NCBI RefSeq assembly: GCF_016864375.1
Contig: NZ_CP069356.1
Coordinates: 1,054,001 to 1,118,000, forward strand
Direction: 5' to 3'
DNA length: 64,000 nucleotides
Origin: Microvirga sp. VF16
GTDB taxonomy: Bacteria; Pseudomonadota; Alphaproteobacteria; Rhizobiales; Beijerinckiaceae
The notes beneath the pieces were generated by a model. The model was not told the origin of the DNA, did no database searches, and saw only the letters and a program-made list of their open reading frames with translations. Below are positions 8,620-17,191 of the stretch, in pieces (the first letter of the stretch is position 1; the number at the start of each line of letters is the position of its first letter). The position numbers and the translations under genes are program-made.

Positions 8620-9306
8620 ATGAAGGATGTAACCGCCATGCATGACGTTAAACCTTCCAGTCATGCCGCGAAGCGGTCGACCTCCGGCCGCGGCGGGTAC
8701 GATCCCGAATTGACCCGGCAGAACATCTTGGCAATAGCAACCAAGGAGTTCGCAGAGAAAGGCTATAGCGGAGCACGCGTCGACGAGATCGCCGCCCGGA
8801 CGAACACCAGCAAGCGGATGATCTACTATTACTTTGAGGATAAGGAAGGATTGTTCGTTGCGGTGCTCGAAGACGCCTACCGGCGTATCAGGCAGATCGA
8901 AGCGACCCTGGATTTAGCCGGTCTTGAGCCCGAGGCGGCGATCCGAGCTCTTGTGGGCTTCACCTTTGATTACCAGAACTCGAATGAAGACTTCATTCGT
9001 CTCGTCATGGTCGAGAATATCCACCAAGGCGTCCATCTCGCACGCTCCCGAGCAATCCAGGAACTGAACGTCTCTGTGATCAACACGCTGCGAGGCATCT
9101 ACGAGCGAGGCGTCAAGGATGGAATCTTCCGGAAAGGCATTGATGAGATCGATCTGCACATGACGATTAGCGCGTTGTGTTTCTTCAACGTCTCGAACCG
9201 TGCAACTTTCTCTCAAATCTTCAAGAGAGACATGGCGTCAGCGGACATGCTCGCCAAACGGCGGGAAACCGTAATTGATACGGTTATCCGCTATTTGAGG
9301 AAGTGA
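8620..9306 (+). CDS. TetR/AcrR family transcriptional regulator
   Basis: 228-aa TetR family regulator. The N-terminal HTH is clear at about residues 30-75 (FAEKGYSGARVDEIAARTNTS then KRMIYYYFEDKEGLF), followed by an all-helical ligand/dimer domain. Start at 8620 or the ATG at 8638 are both possible. It is divergent from the aroE-quiC-pca operon, with the 16-bp palindrome between them, so it probably represses that operon and responds to a hydroaromatic acid or protocatechuate; ligand not deducible. Confidence 0.88.
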   Translation: MKDVTAMHDVKPSSHAAKRSTSGRGGYDPELTRQNILAIATKEFAEKGYSGARVDEIAARTNTSKRMIYYYFEDKEGLFVAVLEDAYRRIRQIEATLDLAGLEPEAAIRALVGFTFDYQNSNEDFIRLVMVENIHQGVHLARSRAIQELNVSVINTLRGIYERGVKDGIFRKGIDEIDLHMTISALCFFNVSNRATFSQIFKRDMASADMLAKRRETVIDTVIRYLRK

Positions 9307-9925
9307 TGTTCCGGTGGCTGGGGCATGGCGACGCCGACGGTCAGCCCAGAAGTGCTGCGTAGCGTTGACGACGAAGTCCCTGGTGGGTTTGGTCCGCTTC
9401 TCCCGCAACCTTAACCATTTTGGCGACGAACTGGCCAAGCAGCTGAAGCAGTGAATGTGTGCGGATTCTTGTCTTGTGGTTGGGCAGGTCTTGAACAGGG
9501 AAATGGGTGGTGGCCATGAGAGGATCCTTCTCAGAGAGAACGTGACCTCAGGCGTTTCCTTCTTGATCTTTCTAAGGAATATGGATCGGCTTGCCGCTCT
9601 GCACCAGAGAAAACGCCACATAGTTCGCCTGCGCAGGATGCATAACACAAGTGTTGAAGGCTTAATTATCTGCACCCTGCGCAGGCATTGGTCTCAACAG
9701 CAGTGGGGATGTCCAGAGTATGATTGCGCGTCTGAGGGAGGCATTTCGTGCCATCGGCTCATGCCTCCAGCCGACTCGGCCAAGGTTTGGATGAGAATTG
9801 ACGTTTTTGGCTCGCGCTGTTGGATGCGACCCGGGCAACGGCCCAAAGCAGTTTGTGGAGCCGCGTTTTTCACTGGAAGTGCAACCTCAGAACCATCTTT
9901 AACCCACAGCAACAGGAAAGCCACT
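9307..9925 (+). other. intergenic stretch with possible frameshifted coding scrap
   Basis: About 620 bp between the TetR gene and aroQ. Positions 9325-9454 look formerly coding: one frame reads MATPTVSPEVLRSVDDEV and another ends NHFGDELAKQLKQ with a stop, but no family is recognised. The rest holds the nested inverted repeat listed separately and the aroQ leader with AGGAAAG. Confidence 0.35.
9627..9686. repeat. nested inverted repeat upstream of aroQ
   Basis: Arms GCCTGCGCAGGATGCA (9627-9642) and TGCACCCTGCGCAGGC (9671-9686) pair at 15 of 16 positions across 28 bp. Each arm contains the palindrome CCTGCGCAGG, and the loop contains the smaller dyad AACACAAGTGTT. It could be a double operator or a cruciform; it lacks a T-run, so it is not a typical terminator. 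Confidence 0.55.
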
Positions 9926-10375
9926 ATGAGCCGCATCGTCTATGTCTTGAATGGCCCCAATCTGAACCTTCTCGGAAAGCGCCAGCCGGCGATCTACGGG
10001 CATGAAACCTTAGCAGACGTAGAGGCAGAATGCCGCCGCGTCGGGGCTGAACTTAAGCTTGAGATTGAGTTTTACCAAAGCAATGCTGAACATCAGATCA
10101 TTGACTGGATCCACGAAGCGCGGGAGCGGGCGGGCGGCATCGTCATCAACCCGGCAGCCTTTACCCATACGTCTGTCGCGATCCTTGATGCCCTAAACAC
10201 CTGCGAGTTCCCGATCATTGAGGTGCATATCTCGAATGTGCATAGACGGGAGGCGTTCCGGCATCATTCCTATGTCTCAACCGTTGCCTCCGGGGTCATC
10301 GCTGGTTTCGGGACGCAAGGTTACCAATTGGCTCTTCAGCGGCTTGCGCGTCTCATTGACGAGAGCCAACAATAG
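9926..10375 (+). CDS. aroQ: 3-dehydroquinate dehydratase, type II
   Basis: 149-aa type II dehydroquinase that converts 3-dehydroquinate to 3-dehydroshikimate. The family start NGPNLNLLGKRQPAIYG, the active-site region NPAAFTHTSVAILDAL and HISNVHRREAFRHHS are all present. Start at 9926 has AGGAAAG upstream; in-frame sequence upstream to 9455 is not family-like. Beside quiC and a catabolic AroE it probably serves quinate breakdown rather than aromatic amino acid synthesis. Confidence 0.93.
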   Translation: MSRIVYVLNGPNLNLLGKRQPAIYGHETLADVEAECRRVGAELKLEIEFYQSNAEHQIIDWIHEARERAGGIVINPAAFTHTSVAILDALNTCEFPIIEVHISNVHRREAFRHHSYVSTVASGVIAGFGTQGYQLALQRLARLIDESQQ

Positions 10376-10435
10376 CTTCGGCTCCAACGACCATTTGTGC
10401 TCCTGCCCGACGCAAAGGTTTAGGGGAGTAAGATC

Positions 10436-11221
10436 ATGCTGTCAGACCCGTTGCAGGGTGAAACGGTCGGCGAAACCGCCTATCGCCGGATCCGCTTGGA
10501 CATCGTGTTCGGCCGGCTCATCCCGGGCGAGAAGCTCAAGCTCGACCGGATCAGTGAGGCCTATGGTGTAAGTATCAGCACACTACGGGAGCTTCTGAAC
10601 CGGCTGTGCTCAGAGGGCTTAGCCGTTGCTGAAGGCCAGCGTGGGTTTGAGGTGGCGCCCGTCTCGGCAGGGGACTTCCGGGAAGTGGCGGCCATGCGTC
10701 AGCTCCTTGAGTGTCACGCCCTGGAGCAGTCCTTCCAACGGAGTGATCTGGATTGGGAAAGCCGGGTTGTCGCCGCCCATCATAAGCTATCAGTGATGGA
10801 GAAGCGGATGCTTGCTGGCGACCACTCCGAGCCAGAGATCTGGAAGCAATTCGACTGGCAGTTCCATCACGCGCTGATCTCCGCCTGCGGCTCCAAGGTG
10901 CTTCTCGATACGCATGCTGTCATTTATGATAAGTATCTCCGCTACCAGATGGTGGCAGTGGTCTTCCGCGGGGAAGTTGCAGCAAACCAGCATCAAAAAC
11001 TTCTCGAATGCTCGCTGGCACGGGACTTCGCGACGGCCCAACAGGTTTTGATTGATCACATTCAGGGTTGCGTCGAGGATGCCCTTGCCCGTGACACGGA
11101 CTGGGTGACGACGTTTGCTTCCAAACGAGCGTTGGACCTGACAAATTTTAGTGACGCACGAGGCAAACAAGTCAGTCGGCGAGCTGGCCGTCCTGCCAGA
11201 GCGCGATCAACTTCAGCATAG
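10436..11221 (+). CDS. GntR family regulator (FCD-type)
   Basis: 261-aa GntR regulator. A winged HTH is at about residues 10-75 (AYRRIRLDIVFGRL, ISEAYGVSISTLRELLNRL), followed by an FCD helical effector domain with metal-type histidines (FDWQFHHALISACG, and a C-terminal DHIQGCVEDAL). Start at 10436 follows GGGAG. It lies 60 bp after aroQ in the same direction. The TRAP receptor scrap just downstream hints that it once stood beside a second TRAP operon. Confidence 0.88.
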   Translation: MLSDPLQGETVGETAYRRIRLDIVFGRLIPGEKLKLDRISEAYGVSISTLRELLNRLCSEGLAVAEGQRGFEVAPVSAGDFREVAAMRQLLECHALEQSFQRSDLDWESRVVAAHHKLSVMEKRMLAGDHSEPEIWKQFDWQFHHALISACGSKVLLDTHAVIYDKYLRYQMVAVVFRGEVAANQHQKLLECSLARDFATAQQVLIDHIQGCVEDALARDTDWVTTFASKRALDLTNFSDARGKQVSRRAGRPARARSTSA

Positions 11222-11331
11222 GTCAATAGGGATTGGGCAGCCTTGGCGTGATCTTGGAGCTGTGGCTTCGAGGTGCCGACAATGAGAGCCGGCACCTCCA
11301 TTGCCAATCGGAGATGATAGAAACGTCAAGA

Positions 11332-11584
11332 CTACTGTTTGGTCGAGCGAATTCGCTCCAACTCCGACATCATCTCTGCTGCACTGGCTTGCCCAAACTC
11401 GACGGTGAACTTCTCCCGCACGGCCTTGGTCTTCTCCCTCAGCTTTGTCACTTCGGCCTCCGGCGAGGTCGAAAACTCCACCCCCTTAGATTTGAGCTCA
11501 TCGAGAGCAGTAAGTTCAAACCCTCGAATGGTCTTACGCTCAAAGTCCTTGGCTTCCTTGGCAGCTTCGGTGATGAGTGCCTGC
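11332..11584 (-). pseudogene. 3' fragment of a TRAP receptor gene (dctP-like)
   Basis: The last ~85 codons of a DctP-family receptor remain (AKEAKDFERKTIRGFELTAL, then KTKAVREKFTVEFGQ). This resembles, but is not identical to, the C-terminus of the receptor at 4296-5312. The gene is cut at 11585 exactly where an IS6-type terminal repeat begins, so the N-terminal three quarters were lost. Confidence 0.8.
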
Positions 11585-11690
11585 GGCACCGTCAGGTTAA
11601 TGAGTTGACGTCACAGAGCGCCACGGGATCAGCCGGTCAGAAGCCAGCAACAAGGCCCGTCACCTCGGCCCAAGTCGTAAAGGCCTGGGC

Positions 11691-11861
11691 TCAGGAGGTG
11701 CGATGTTCTGCGGCAGTAGTGTTAGCGGTGCGGTGGAAGAGGTTTGCGACCTGATCATGAATTGAGAGAAAGCGCTGGGCCTGCCCCGCTGATTTGAAGC
11801 GCTTCATCTGTCGTTCGCGTCGGCGGGTGGGCTGGTGTGAGTTTTCCGCCCGGTTATTCAG
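11691..11861 (-). pseudogene. IS6 transposase, 3' half
   Basis: On the minus strand this reads LNNRAENSHQPTRRRERQ, then MKRFKSAGQAQRFLS and a stop at 11691. It holds the last catalytic Glu (in NNRAENS) of the DDE set. It continues the reading frame of the half at 14864-15349, broken after HKG. Confidence 0.8.
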
Positions 11862-12202
11862 ATGGGGTTGTCTAATCGCAGCTCATTGATCAAGTCCTTT
11901 CTCGTCATTGCTCAACGATGTCCTTGCCGGTCTTGTGACCGGCAAGGACGGGAGGCCGATATTGCGGCTGTGCTGCTTATTCGTATTCGTTTGGCGCCAT
12001 TGATGGCCGGTTGCCGGGAGCAGGGTTGTCTTCGCGGTCGACACTTGGTCGCCGCATGATGGTCTTCGCAGGTGGGGCCTTCCAATGTATTCGACGCAGT
12101 CTGCGTGTCGATGACGCGCACCTGCAATCCCATCAACGGAATGGCCTGACCTACGTCCCGGCAGGGACGTCTCGGCGCATCCGACGAGCGGACGCAATCT
12201 GG
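11858..12202. repeat. ~340-bp dispersed repeat, copy 1
   Basis: From TCAGATGGGGTTGTCTAATC to ACGCAATCTGG this segment is closely similar to 30331-30671. The two share long blocks such as TTCCAATGTATTCGACGCAG and TACGTCCCGGCAGGGACGTC. Both copies abut the same conserved codons of an IS6 transposase gene. Short open frames exist on both strands but match no family known to me. Confidence 0.8.
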
Positions 12203-12252
12203 TTGTGGCTCAGCTTCAGGTCATGGCCGGTCTCCCATGCCGCAGTGCGCTT

Positions 12253-13278
12253 TCAAGCGATCGTGCGGGCGGCTCGATCAAAGAGCGTGCCGGTTTTCAG
12301 CATCGTGTGCATGATCACCGCGAGCTTGCGTGCTACGGCCACGGCGGCTCGCTTGAAGCCGATCTTCTCCCTCAGCTTCAGCCCCCAGGATCGGAGCGCA
12401 CTGTCGGCAAGGCTCCGGGTCAGGATCACCGTTGCCGCCTCGTAGAGGAGGCCGCGCAGATGCTTGTCTCCGCGTCGCGAGATGTGGCCATCGTAATCGA
12501 CTTCGCCTGACTGATACCGTCGGGTTGTGAGGCCGAGCCACGCGCCCACTGAGCGCGATGTCCTGAAGTTCTCCGGATCTTCGATCGCCGCGGTGAAGGA
12601 CGCTGAGGTGACCGCGCCAATCCCGGGGACCGACATCAAGAGCTGGCACGATGCGCTCTCCCGCGCGGCGGCGACAAGCTGTCGGTCGAGCTCGGCTGCC
12701 CGGACACGCAGGCTGCGCCAGGCCTCGAGCAGAGGCAGAACGATCCGCTCCAGCCCGCTGTGACCGGCAAGCAGACCGCGGACATTGGTTTCAAACACGC
12801 GACCGGCCCCCTTGGGAACGACCAGCCCGAAGGTCTTCATGAGCCCGCGGATCTGATTGGCCAGCTCGGTCACGGATTTTAGCAGTTGACCGCGCGCGGC
12901 CACCAGCGTGCGGGTCAGCATGCTGTCATACTGCTTGACTCGCACCTCACGGTAGAAGCCCGCCTCTGCGAGCTGCGCCAGGCCGTCGGCATCATTCGCA
13001 TCAGTCTTGTTCGGTGCCATGTCGAGTGCTGCTTTGGCATGGCGAGCATCGATGCAGATCGCCGGCAGCCCTTCAGCACTGAGGGTATGATAGAACCACA
13101 CCGACAATGGGCCGGTCTCGAACACCACTCGCTTTGCCGCGGGCGCACGCTTGCGGAGCACATCCGCCAGCAATGTCGGATCCGACGGGCATTTGCCGCG
13201 CCAGATCCGTTTGCCATTCTGCCGCACCGAGATCGCCGTCTCTTTCAACGACACGTCCAGACCGATATACTGCGCCAT
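12253..13278 (-). CDS. IS110-family transposase (A)
   Basis: 341-aa DEDD transposase/recombinase of the IS110 family. The RuvC-like N-terminal domain shows GLDVSLKETAISV (Asp), FETGPLS (Glu) and NKTDANDADGLAQL (paired Asp). The C-terminal half carries the transposase_20 motif SVPGIGAVTSASF and WLGLTTRRYQSGE. Start at 13278. A longer reading to 13884 runs through unrelated upstream DNA. It is divergent from a related IS110 transposase 264 bp away, inside the split IS6. Confidence 0.92.
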   Translation of the reverse strand: MAQYIGLDVSLKETAISVRQNGKRIWRGKCPSDPTLLADVLRKRAPAAKRVVFETGPLSVWFYHTLSAEGLPAICIDARHAKAALDMAPNKTDANDADGLAQLAEAGFYREVRVKQYDSMLTRTLVAARGQLLKSVTELANQIRGLMKTFGLVVPKGAGRVFETNVRGLLAGHSGLERIVLPLLEAWRSLRVRAAELDRQLVAAARESASCQLLMSVPGIGAVTSASFTAAIEDPENFRTSRSVGAWLGLTTRRYQSGEVDYDGHISRRGDKHLRGLLYEAATVILTRSLADSALRSWGLKLREKIGFKRAAVAVARKLAVIMHTMLKTGTLFDRAARTIA

Positions 13279-13542
13279 GGTTGCTCTCCGTTCGATGCTT
13301 GGGCCCGGCGTCAGGTCGTGAGCCCGTTTCTTCATCTTATCGGGGAGCAACCACCTTTCGGATAGGCATTCGCCTCTGGCGTCTGCGTGACCCAGCCCAT
13401 ACAGGCGACTCGCCCCGCGATTACCCCATGTATTCGGCCTGCCGCCGGAGCCCTCGATTCCCGGTGAGGTGCTGCACTGCAGGCTGATGGTACAACGAGG
13501 ATCGTTCGCAGCGGCCTCAGGCCCCAGTGGGAGAAGCGCAGC

Positions 13543-14574
13543 ATGAGACACTATGCGGGTTTGGATGTCTCGGTCAAAGAGACTTCGGTGTGCATCGTTG
13601 ACGAGACGGGGAAGATCTGTCGTGAGGTCAAGGCTCTCAGCCATCCGGAGGATCTTCTGCGGGTGCTGCAGGACGCTGCCTGGCACCTCGAGCGGGTTGG
13701 TCTTGAGGCGGGCCCGCTCTCCCAATGGCTCTTCGAGGGGCTTGCCCAGGCCGGGCTTCCCGTTGTGTGCATCGAGGCGCGGCACACCAGGGCTTTTCTC
13801 AAAGCTCAGGTGAACAAGAGCGACCGCCACGATGCCCGCGGCATCGCCCAGATGATGCGGGTCAACCTCTTCCGCCCAGTGCATGTAAAGACGCTCTCAA
13901 GTCAGAAGCGCCGAGCCCTACTTACCGCTCGCAAGCTCCTGCAGGAGAAAGCCCTCGCGGTTGAGAACGACATCCGCGGATTGTTGCGCAACTTCGGGCT
14001 CAAAGTCGGGACCGTGGGGGCGGTTCGGTTCGAGGCGCGCATCCATGAGCTCATCGAGAGCATGCCCGATCTGATCGAGATCATCCAACCGCTGCTGCAG
14101 GCCCGTCGCGAGCTGCGCGAGCACTTTGCCACCCTGCACCGGAAGCTGCTGGCCCTGGTCCGCAATGATGAGGTGTGCCGGCGCCTGATGACGGTTCCGG
14201 GAGTGGGGCCGGTGGTGTCCCTGGCCTTTGTGGCGACGATCGACACACCAGCTCGGTTCCGGCGCTCCAAGGCGGTGGGGCCGGCCCTGGGGCTGACGCC
14301 CGTCCTGCACCAGTCAGGGGAAAGCAGCCGGGTCGGCCGGATCTCATTGTGCGGCGATGCCATGATGCGAACCCTACTGTTTGAGGCGGCTCAGATCATC
14401 CTGACCCGAGCCAGCCGCTGGTCCTGGCTGAAAGCCTGGGCCATGAAGGTGGCCCAGCGGCGCGGGCGGGGAAAGGCTGTCATCGCGCTCGCCCGCCGGC
14501 TGGCGACCATTCTGCATCGGATCTGGTGTGATGGCACTGAGTTCCGTTGGACGAGAGAGGCTCAGGCGATGTAG
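13543..14574 (+). CDS. IS110-family transposase (B)
   Basis: 343-aa IS110-family DEDD transposase: GLDVSVKETSVCIVDETGK, EAGPLSQWLFEGL, NKSDRHDARGIAQMM, then TVPGVGPVVSLAF and the C-terminal IALARRLATILHRIW. It belongs to the same subgroup as copy A but is clearly a different element. Intact and full length; element ends were not defined because IS110 elements lack terminal inverted repeats. Confidence 0.92.
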   Translation: MRHYAGLDVSVKETSVCIVDETGKICREVKALSHPEDLLRVLQDAAWHLERVGLEAGPLSQWLFEGLAQAGLPVVCIEARHTRAFLKAQVNKSDRHDARGIAQMMRVNLFRPVHVKTLSSQKRRALLTARKLLQEKALAVENDIRGLLRNFGLKVGTVGAVRFEARIHELIESMPDLIEIIQPLLQARRELREHFATLHRKLLALVRNDEVCRRLMTVPGVGPVVSLAFVATIDTPARFRRSKAVGPALGLTPVLHQSGESSRVGRISLCGDAMMRTLLFEAAQIILTRASRWSWLKAWAMKVAQRRGRGKAVIALARRLATILHRIWCDGTEFRWTREAQAM

Positions 14575-14863
14575 GTGCTTGTGGCCGACGAAGACCGTCC
14601 GAGCCAGACAGAAAGACAAGGTTCCGCCCCGAGGCGGAGAGCTGTCCCTCGCGGGACGATGAATGAAGCGAGTCCGCACAAAGGTTTGTTCCTTGCGCCC
14701 CCGGCACAAAGGACGCTGTTCAGATCGTTCCGCTTCATTCTTCTGACCCCATAGTGGAAGAGCCATCGCGCTGATTCCGGAGAGAAGCGAGAGCCCGCGG
14801 GGCAGCCATGTTATGGAGCCAATTAGATCGGAAGCGCTTGACTGAACCCGGCCGAATAGAGAA

Positions 14864-15349
14864 GCCTTTGTGCTGGCGATGCTCCACGCTGGGCATAACC
14901 TTGTTTCTCGCGGCGGCGTAGCTGGCCAGCTTGTCGGTGATCATCACGCGCGGTGTGATACCTTGCTTCTTGAGCAACTTCCGCAGCAAGCGCTTGGCGG
15001 CTTTTGTATTGCGGCGGCTCTGCACCAGAATATCGAGCACGACTCCATGCTGGTCGACGGCTCGCCAGAGCCAGTGCTTCCGACCTGCAATACTGATCGC
15101 GACCTCATCGAGGTGCCATTTGTCTCCCGGTGCCGGAAGACGCCTGCGGATTTGCGCGGCAAACTCCTGGCCAAACTTCAGGGCCCACTGCCGCACGGTC
15201 TCGTGGCTCACCTCGATGCCTCGGGCCGTGAGCATCTCCTCGACCATCCGCAGGCTCAAGGGGAAGCGGAAGTACAGCCAGACAGCATGGCTGATCACTT
15301 CAGCTGGAAAGCGGTGGCGGGAGTAGCGAGGATGGCGGGTCGATTTCAT
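14864..15349 (-). pseudogene. IS6 transposase, 5' half
   Basis: Starts MKSTRHPRYSRHRFPAEVIS and holds the HTH and the first two catalytic aspartates (WHLDEVAISI, MITDKLASYAA). After VEHRQHKG the family sequence stops and 40 foreign residues follow. The missing remainder is at 11691-11861. Confidence 0.85.
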
Positions 15350-15399
15350 TCCTCGCTTGTGCCAGCATCCCCTCAACTCGACGTTAACCTGACGGTGCC

Positions 15400-15764
15400 G
15401 CCGCGAGGAATACCTCCTGCTTGTCACGGTCGAGGCCCACCATCTCGCCGATTCGATAGCGGAAATGATGCCGGTGCGCCTGCGCCAGATAATCGACAGC
15501 ATGGTGGCCGACATCCATGCTGCCAGCTGCTACCTCATGCAGAAGCGGTTTCCAGATATGGGTCCTCGAGCGCTCGGCCAGCGTCACCTGTGCTTTCCTG
15601 CGCCGGCCAAGCCGGTCCCCAAGCTTGGTCACAAGTTGCAGACCCGCCGCGCCTCCGCCGACAACCACAATCTGGTGAAGGGACGGCTCGGCTCGTGGCT
15701 GGGTAGGCGGGTCCTGTTGATGTTCCGCGTGTGTATCCGGACTAGGCTCGTCGGACATGGTCAT
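15400..15764 (-). pseudogene. ndh: 5' fragment of a type II NADH dehydrogenase gene
   Basis: About 120 residues of an NAD(P)/FAD-dependent oxidoreductase. A 28-residue lead is followed by the FAD-binding HQIVVVGGGAAGLQLVTKLG and the NDH-2 motif THIWKPLLHEVAAGSMD. The gene is cut at 15399 by the IS6 terminal repeat, losing the rest of the FAD and NAD domains. Confidence 0.8.
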
Positions 15765-15784
15765 CCGTCCTTTGGGTTTTTCGC

Positions 15785-17164
15785 TTACACCCGGATCGGC
15801 TGTGGGGCCCCTGCCTCAACGACATCATCCTCCACTTTTACGGTCTCAGGCTCGTCAGCTTCGAGGTCCGTCTCCCTGTTGAGACGGCTGTGAAGGCGGT
15901 CCTCATCGAGTGCGCCTTCCCACTTAGCGACGACCACAGTTGCGAGACCATTGCCGATTAGGTTGGTGAGGGCTCGTGCCTCCGACATAAAACGGTCGAT
16001 GCCAAGGATCAGGGCAATGCTCGCGACCGGGATCGTGCCGACTGAGGCAAGCGTCGCGGCCAGCACGATGAAGCCCGAGCCCGTGACTCCGGCGGCTCCC
16101 TTGGAGGTCAGCAGGAGAATGGCTATAATCCCCAGCTGCTGCGTCATGGTTAGATCGGTATTGGTCGCCTGCGCGAGGAAGATAGCCGCCATCGTCAGGT
16201 AGATGCAGGTTCCATCAAGGTTGAAGGAATAGCCGGTGGGGATCACCAGCCCGACAACCGAGGTCTCACAGCCCAGGTTTTCCATCTTGGCGATCATGCG
16301 GGGCAGCACCGATTCCGACGACGAGGTGCCGAGCACGATGAGAAGCTCCTCCTTGATGTACCGGATGAACTTGAAGATGGAAAACCCGCACAGCGCCGCG
16401 ATTCCGCCCAGGACGCCAAAGATGAACAGCAGGCAGGTGGTATAGAATGCCAGCATGAAGTTGCCGAGCGACAGCAGGGTTCCGACTCCGTACTTGCCGA
16501 TCGTGAAGGCCATCGCGCCGAACGCGCCAATCGGGGCCAGCTTCATGATCAAGCCGACGATGCGGAAGAAGATGTGACTGACGACATCGATGAGGCGCAG
16601 GACCGACTCGCCGCGCTCGCCGAGCGCCTGTAATCCAAACGCGAACAGGATTGCGAAGAACAGCACCTGCAGGATTTCACCAGTCGCGAAGGCGCCCACG
16701 ACGGTGGAAGGTATGATGTCAAGCAGGAAGCCGATTGTACTCTGGTCCTTTGCTTTTGTGGTGTAGGTAGCGATTGCTGAGGTATCGACAGTTGAAAGAT
16801 TGACATTCATCCCGACACCGGGCTGCCACAGATTCACGACGATGAGTCCAATTACCAGAGCCAGCGTCGTTACGACCTCGAAGTAAATGAGCGCCTTCAA
16901 GCCGACCCGCCCAACCTTCTTCATGTCCTTCATGCTCGCGATGCCATGCACGACAGTGAAGAAGATGATCGGGGCGATCAGCATCTTGATCATCTTGATG
17001 AAGGCATCGCCCAAGGGCTTCATCGCTTCGCCGATGGAAGGATAGAAATGGCCCAGGAGAACACCAATCAGGATGGCGGCCAGCACCTGGACATAGAGGT
17101 GCTGGTACCACCGGCCTTTATGGTGGGATTCCAGGACTGCCGTTGTCGGGGTCACCGTTGCCAT
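15785..17164 (-). CDS. dctA: C4-dicarboxylate transporter DctA
   Basis: 459-aa sodium/dicarboxylate symporter (DAACS family). Conserved signatures are visible: the serine-rich TSSSESVLP hairpin, PTGYSFNLDGTCIYLTMA, and TSKGAAGVTGSGFIVLAATL. Start at 17164 is backed by GGAGGGAGG. It imports succinate, fumarate or malate across the inner membrane. It lies 27 bp after maeB on the same strand, so imported malate can feed directly into the malic enzyme. Confidence 0.95.
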   Translation of the reverse strand: MATVTPTTAVLESHHKGRWYQHLYVQVLAAILIGVLLGHFYPSIGEAMKPLGDAFIKMIKMLIAPIIFFTVVHGIASMKDMKKVGRVGLKALIYFEVVTTLALVIGLIVVNLWQPGVGMNVNLSTVDTSAIATYTTKAKDQSTIGFLLDIIPSTVVGAFATGEILQVLFFAILFAFGLQALGERGESVLRLIDVVSHIFFRIVGLIMKLAPIGAFGAMAFTIGKYGVGTLLSLGNFMLAFYTTCLLFIFGVLGGIAALCGFSIFKFIRYIKEELLIVLGTSSSESVLPRMIAKMENLGCETSVVGLVIPTGYSFNLDGTCIYLTMAAIFLAQATNTDLTMTQQLGIIAILLLTSKGAAGVTGSGFIVLAATLASVGTIPVASIALILGIDRFMSEARALTNLIGNGLATVVVAKWEGALDEDRLHSRLNRETDLEADEPETVKVEDDVVEAGAPQPIRV

Positions 17165-17191
17165 TGCAAATCCTCCCTCCAAGAGGTTCTA

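Larger units (their letters stand above)
11585..15399. mobile_element. IS6-family element interrupted by ~3.0 kb of inserted DNA
   Basis: Terminal repeats GGCACCGTCAGGTTAA are seen at 11585-11600 and, inverted, at 15384-15399. The element proper is 11585-11861 plus 14864-15399, about 813 bp, which is normal for IS6. The interior 11862-14863 is foreign (340-bp repeat and two IS110 transposases). Eight-base flanks differ (GTGCCTGC against GCCGCGAG), so there is no target duplication, and the neighbours are fragments of two unrelated genes. Confidence 0.75.

Noticed and set aside
9238..9675. 145-aa minus-strand frame downstream of the TetR gene
   Set aside because: It overlaps the TetR 3' end, has Arg/Pro-rich shadow composition and spans the inverted repeat.
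9455..9925. In-frame upstream extension of aroQ to a 306-aa protein
   Set aside because: The added residues are not family-like, the nested palindrome lies inside, and ATG 9926 has its own ribosome site.
13279..13884. N-terminal extension of IS110 transposase A to 543 aa
   Set aside because: It runs antisense through the neighbouring IS110 B start; the family sequence begins at 13278.
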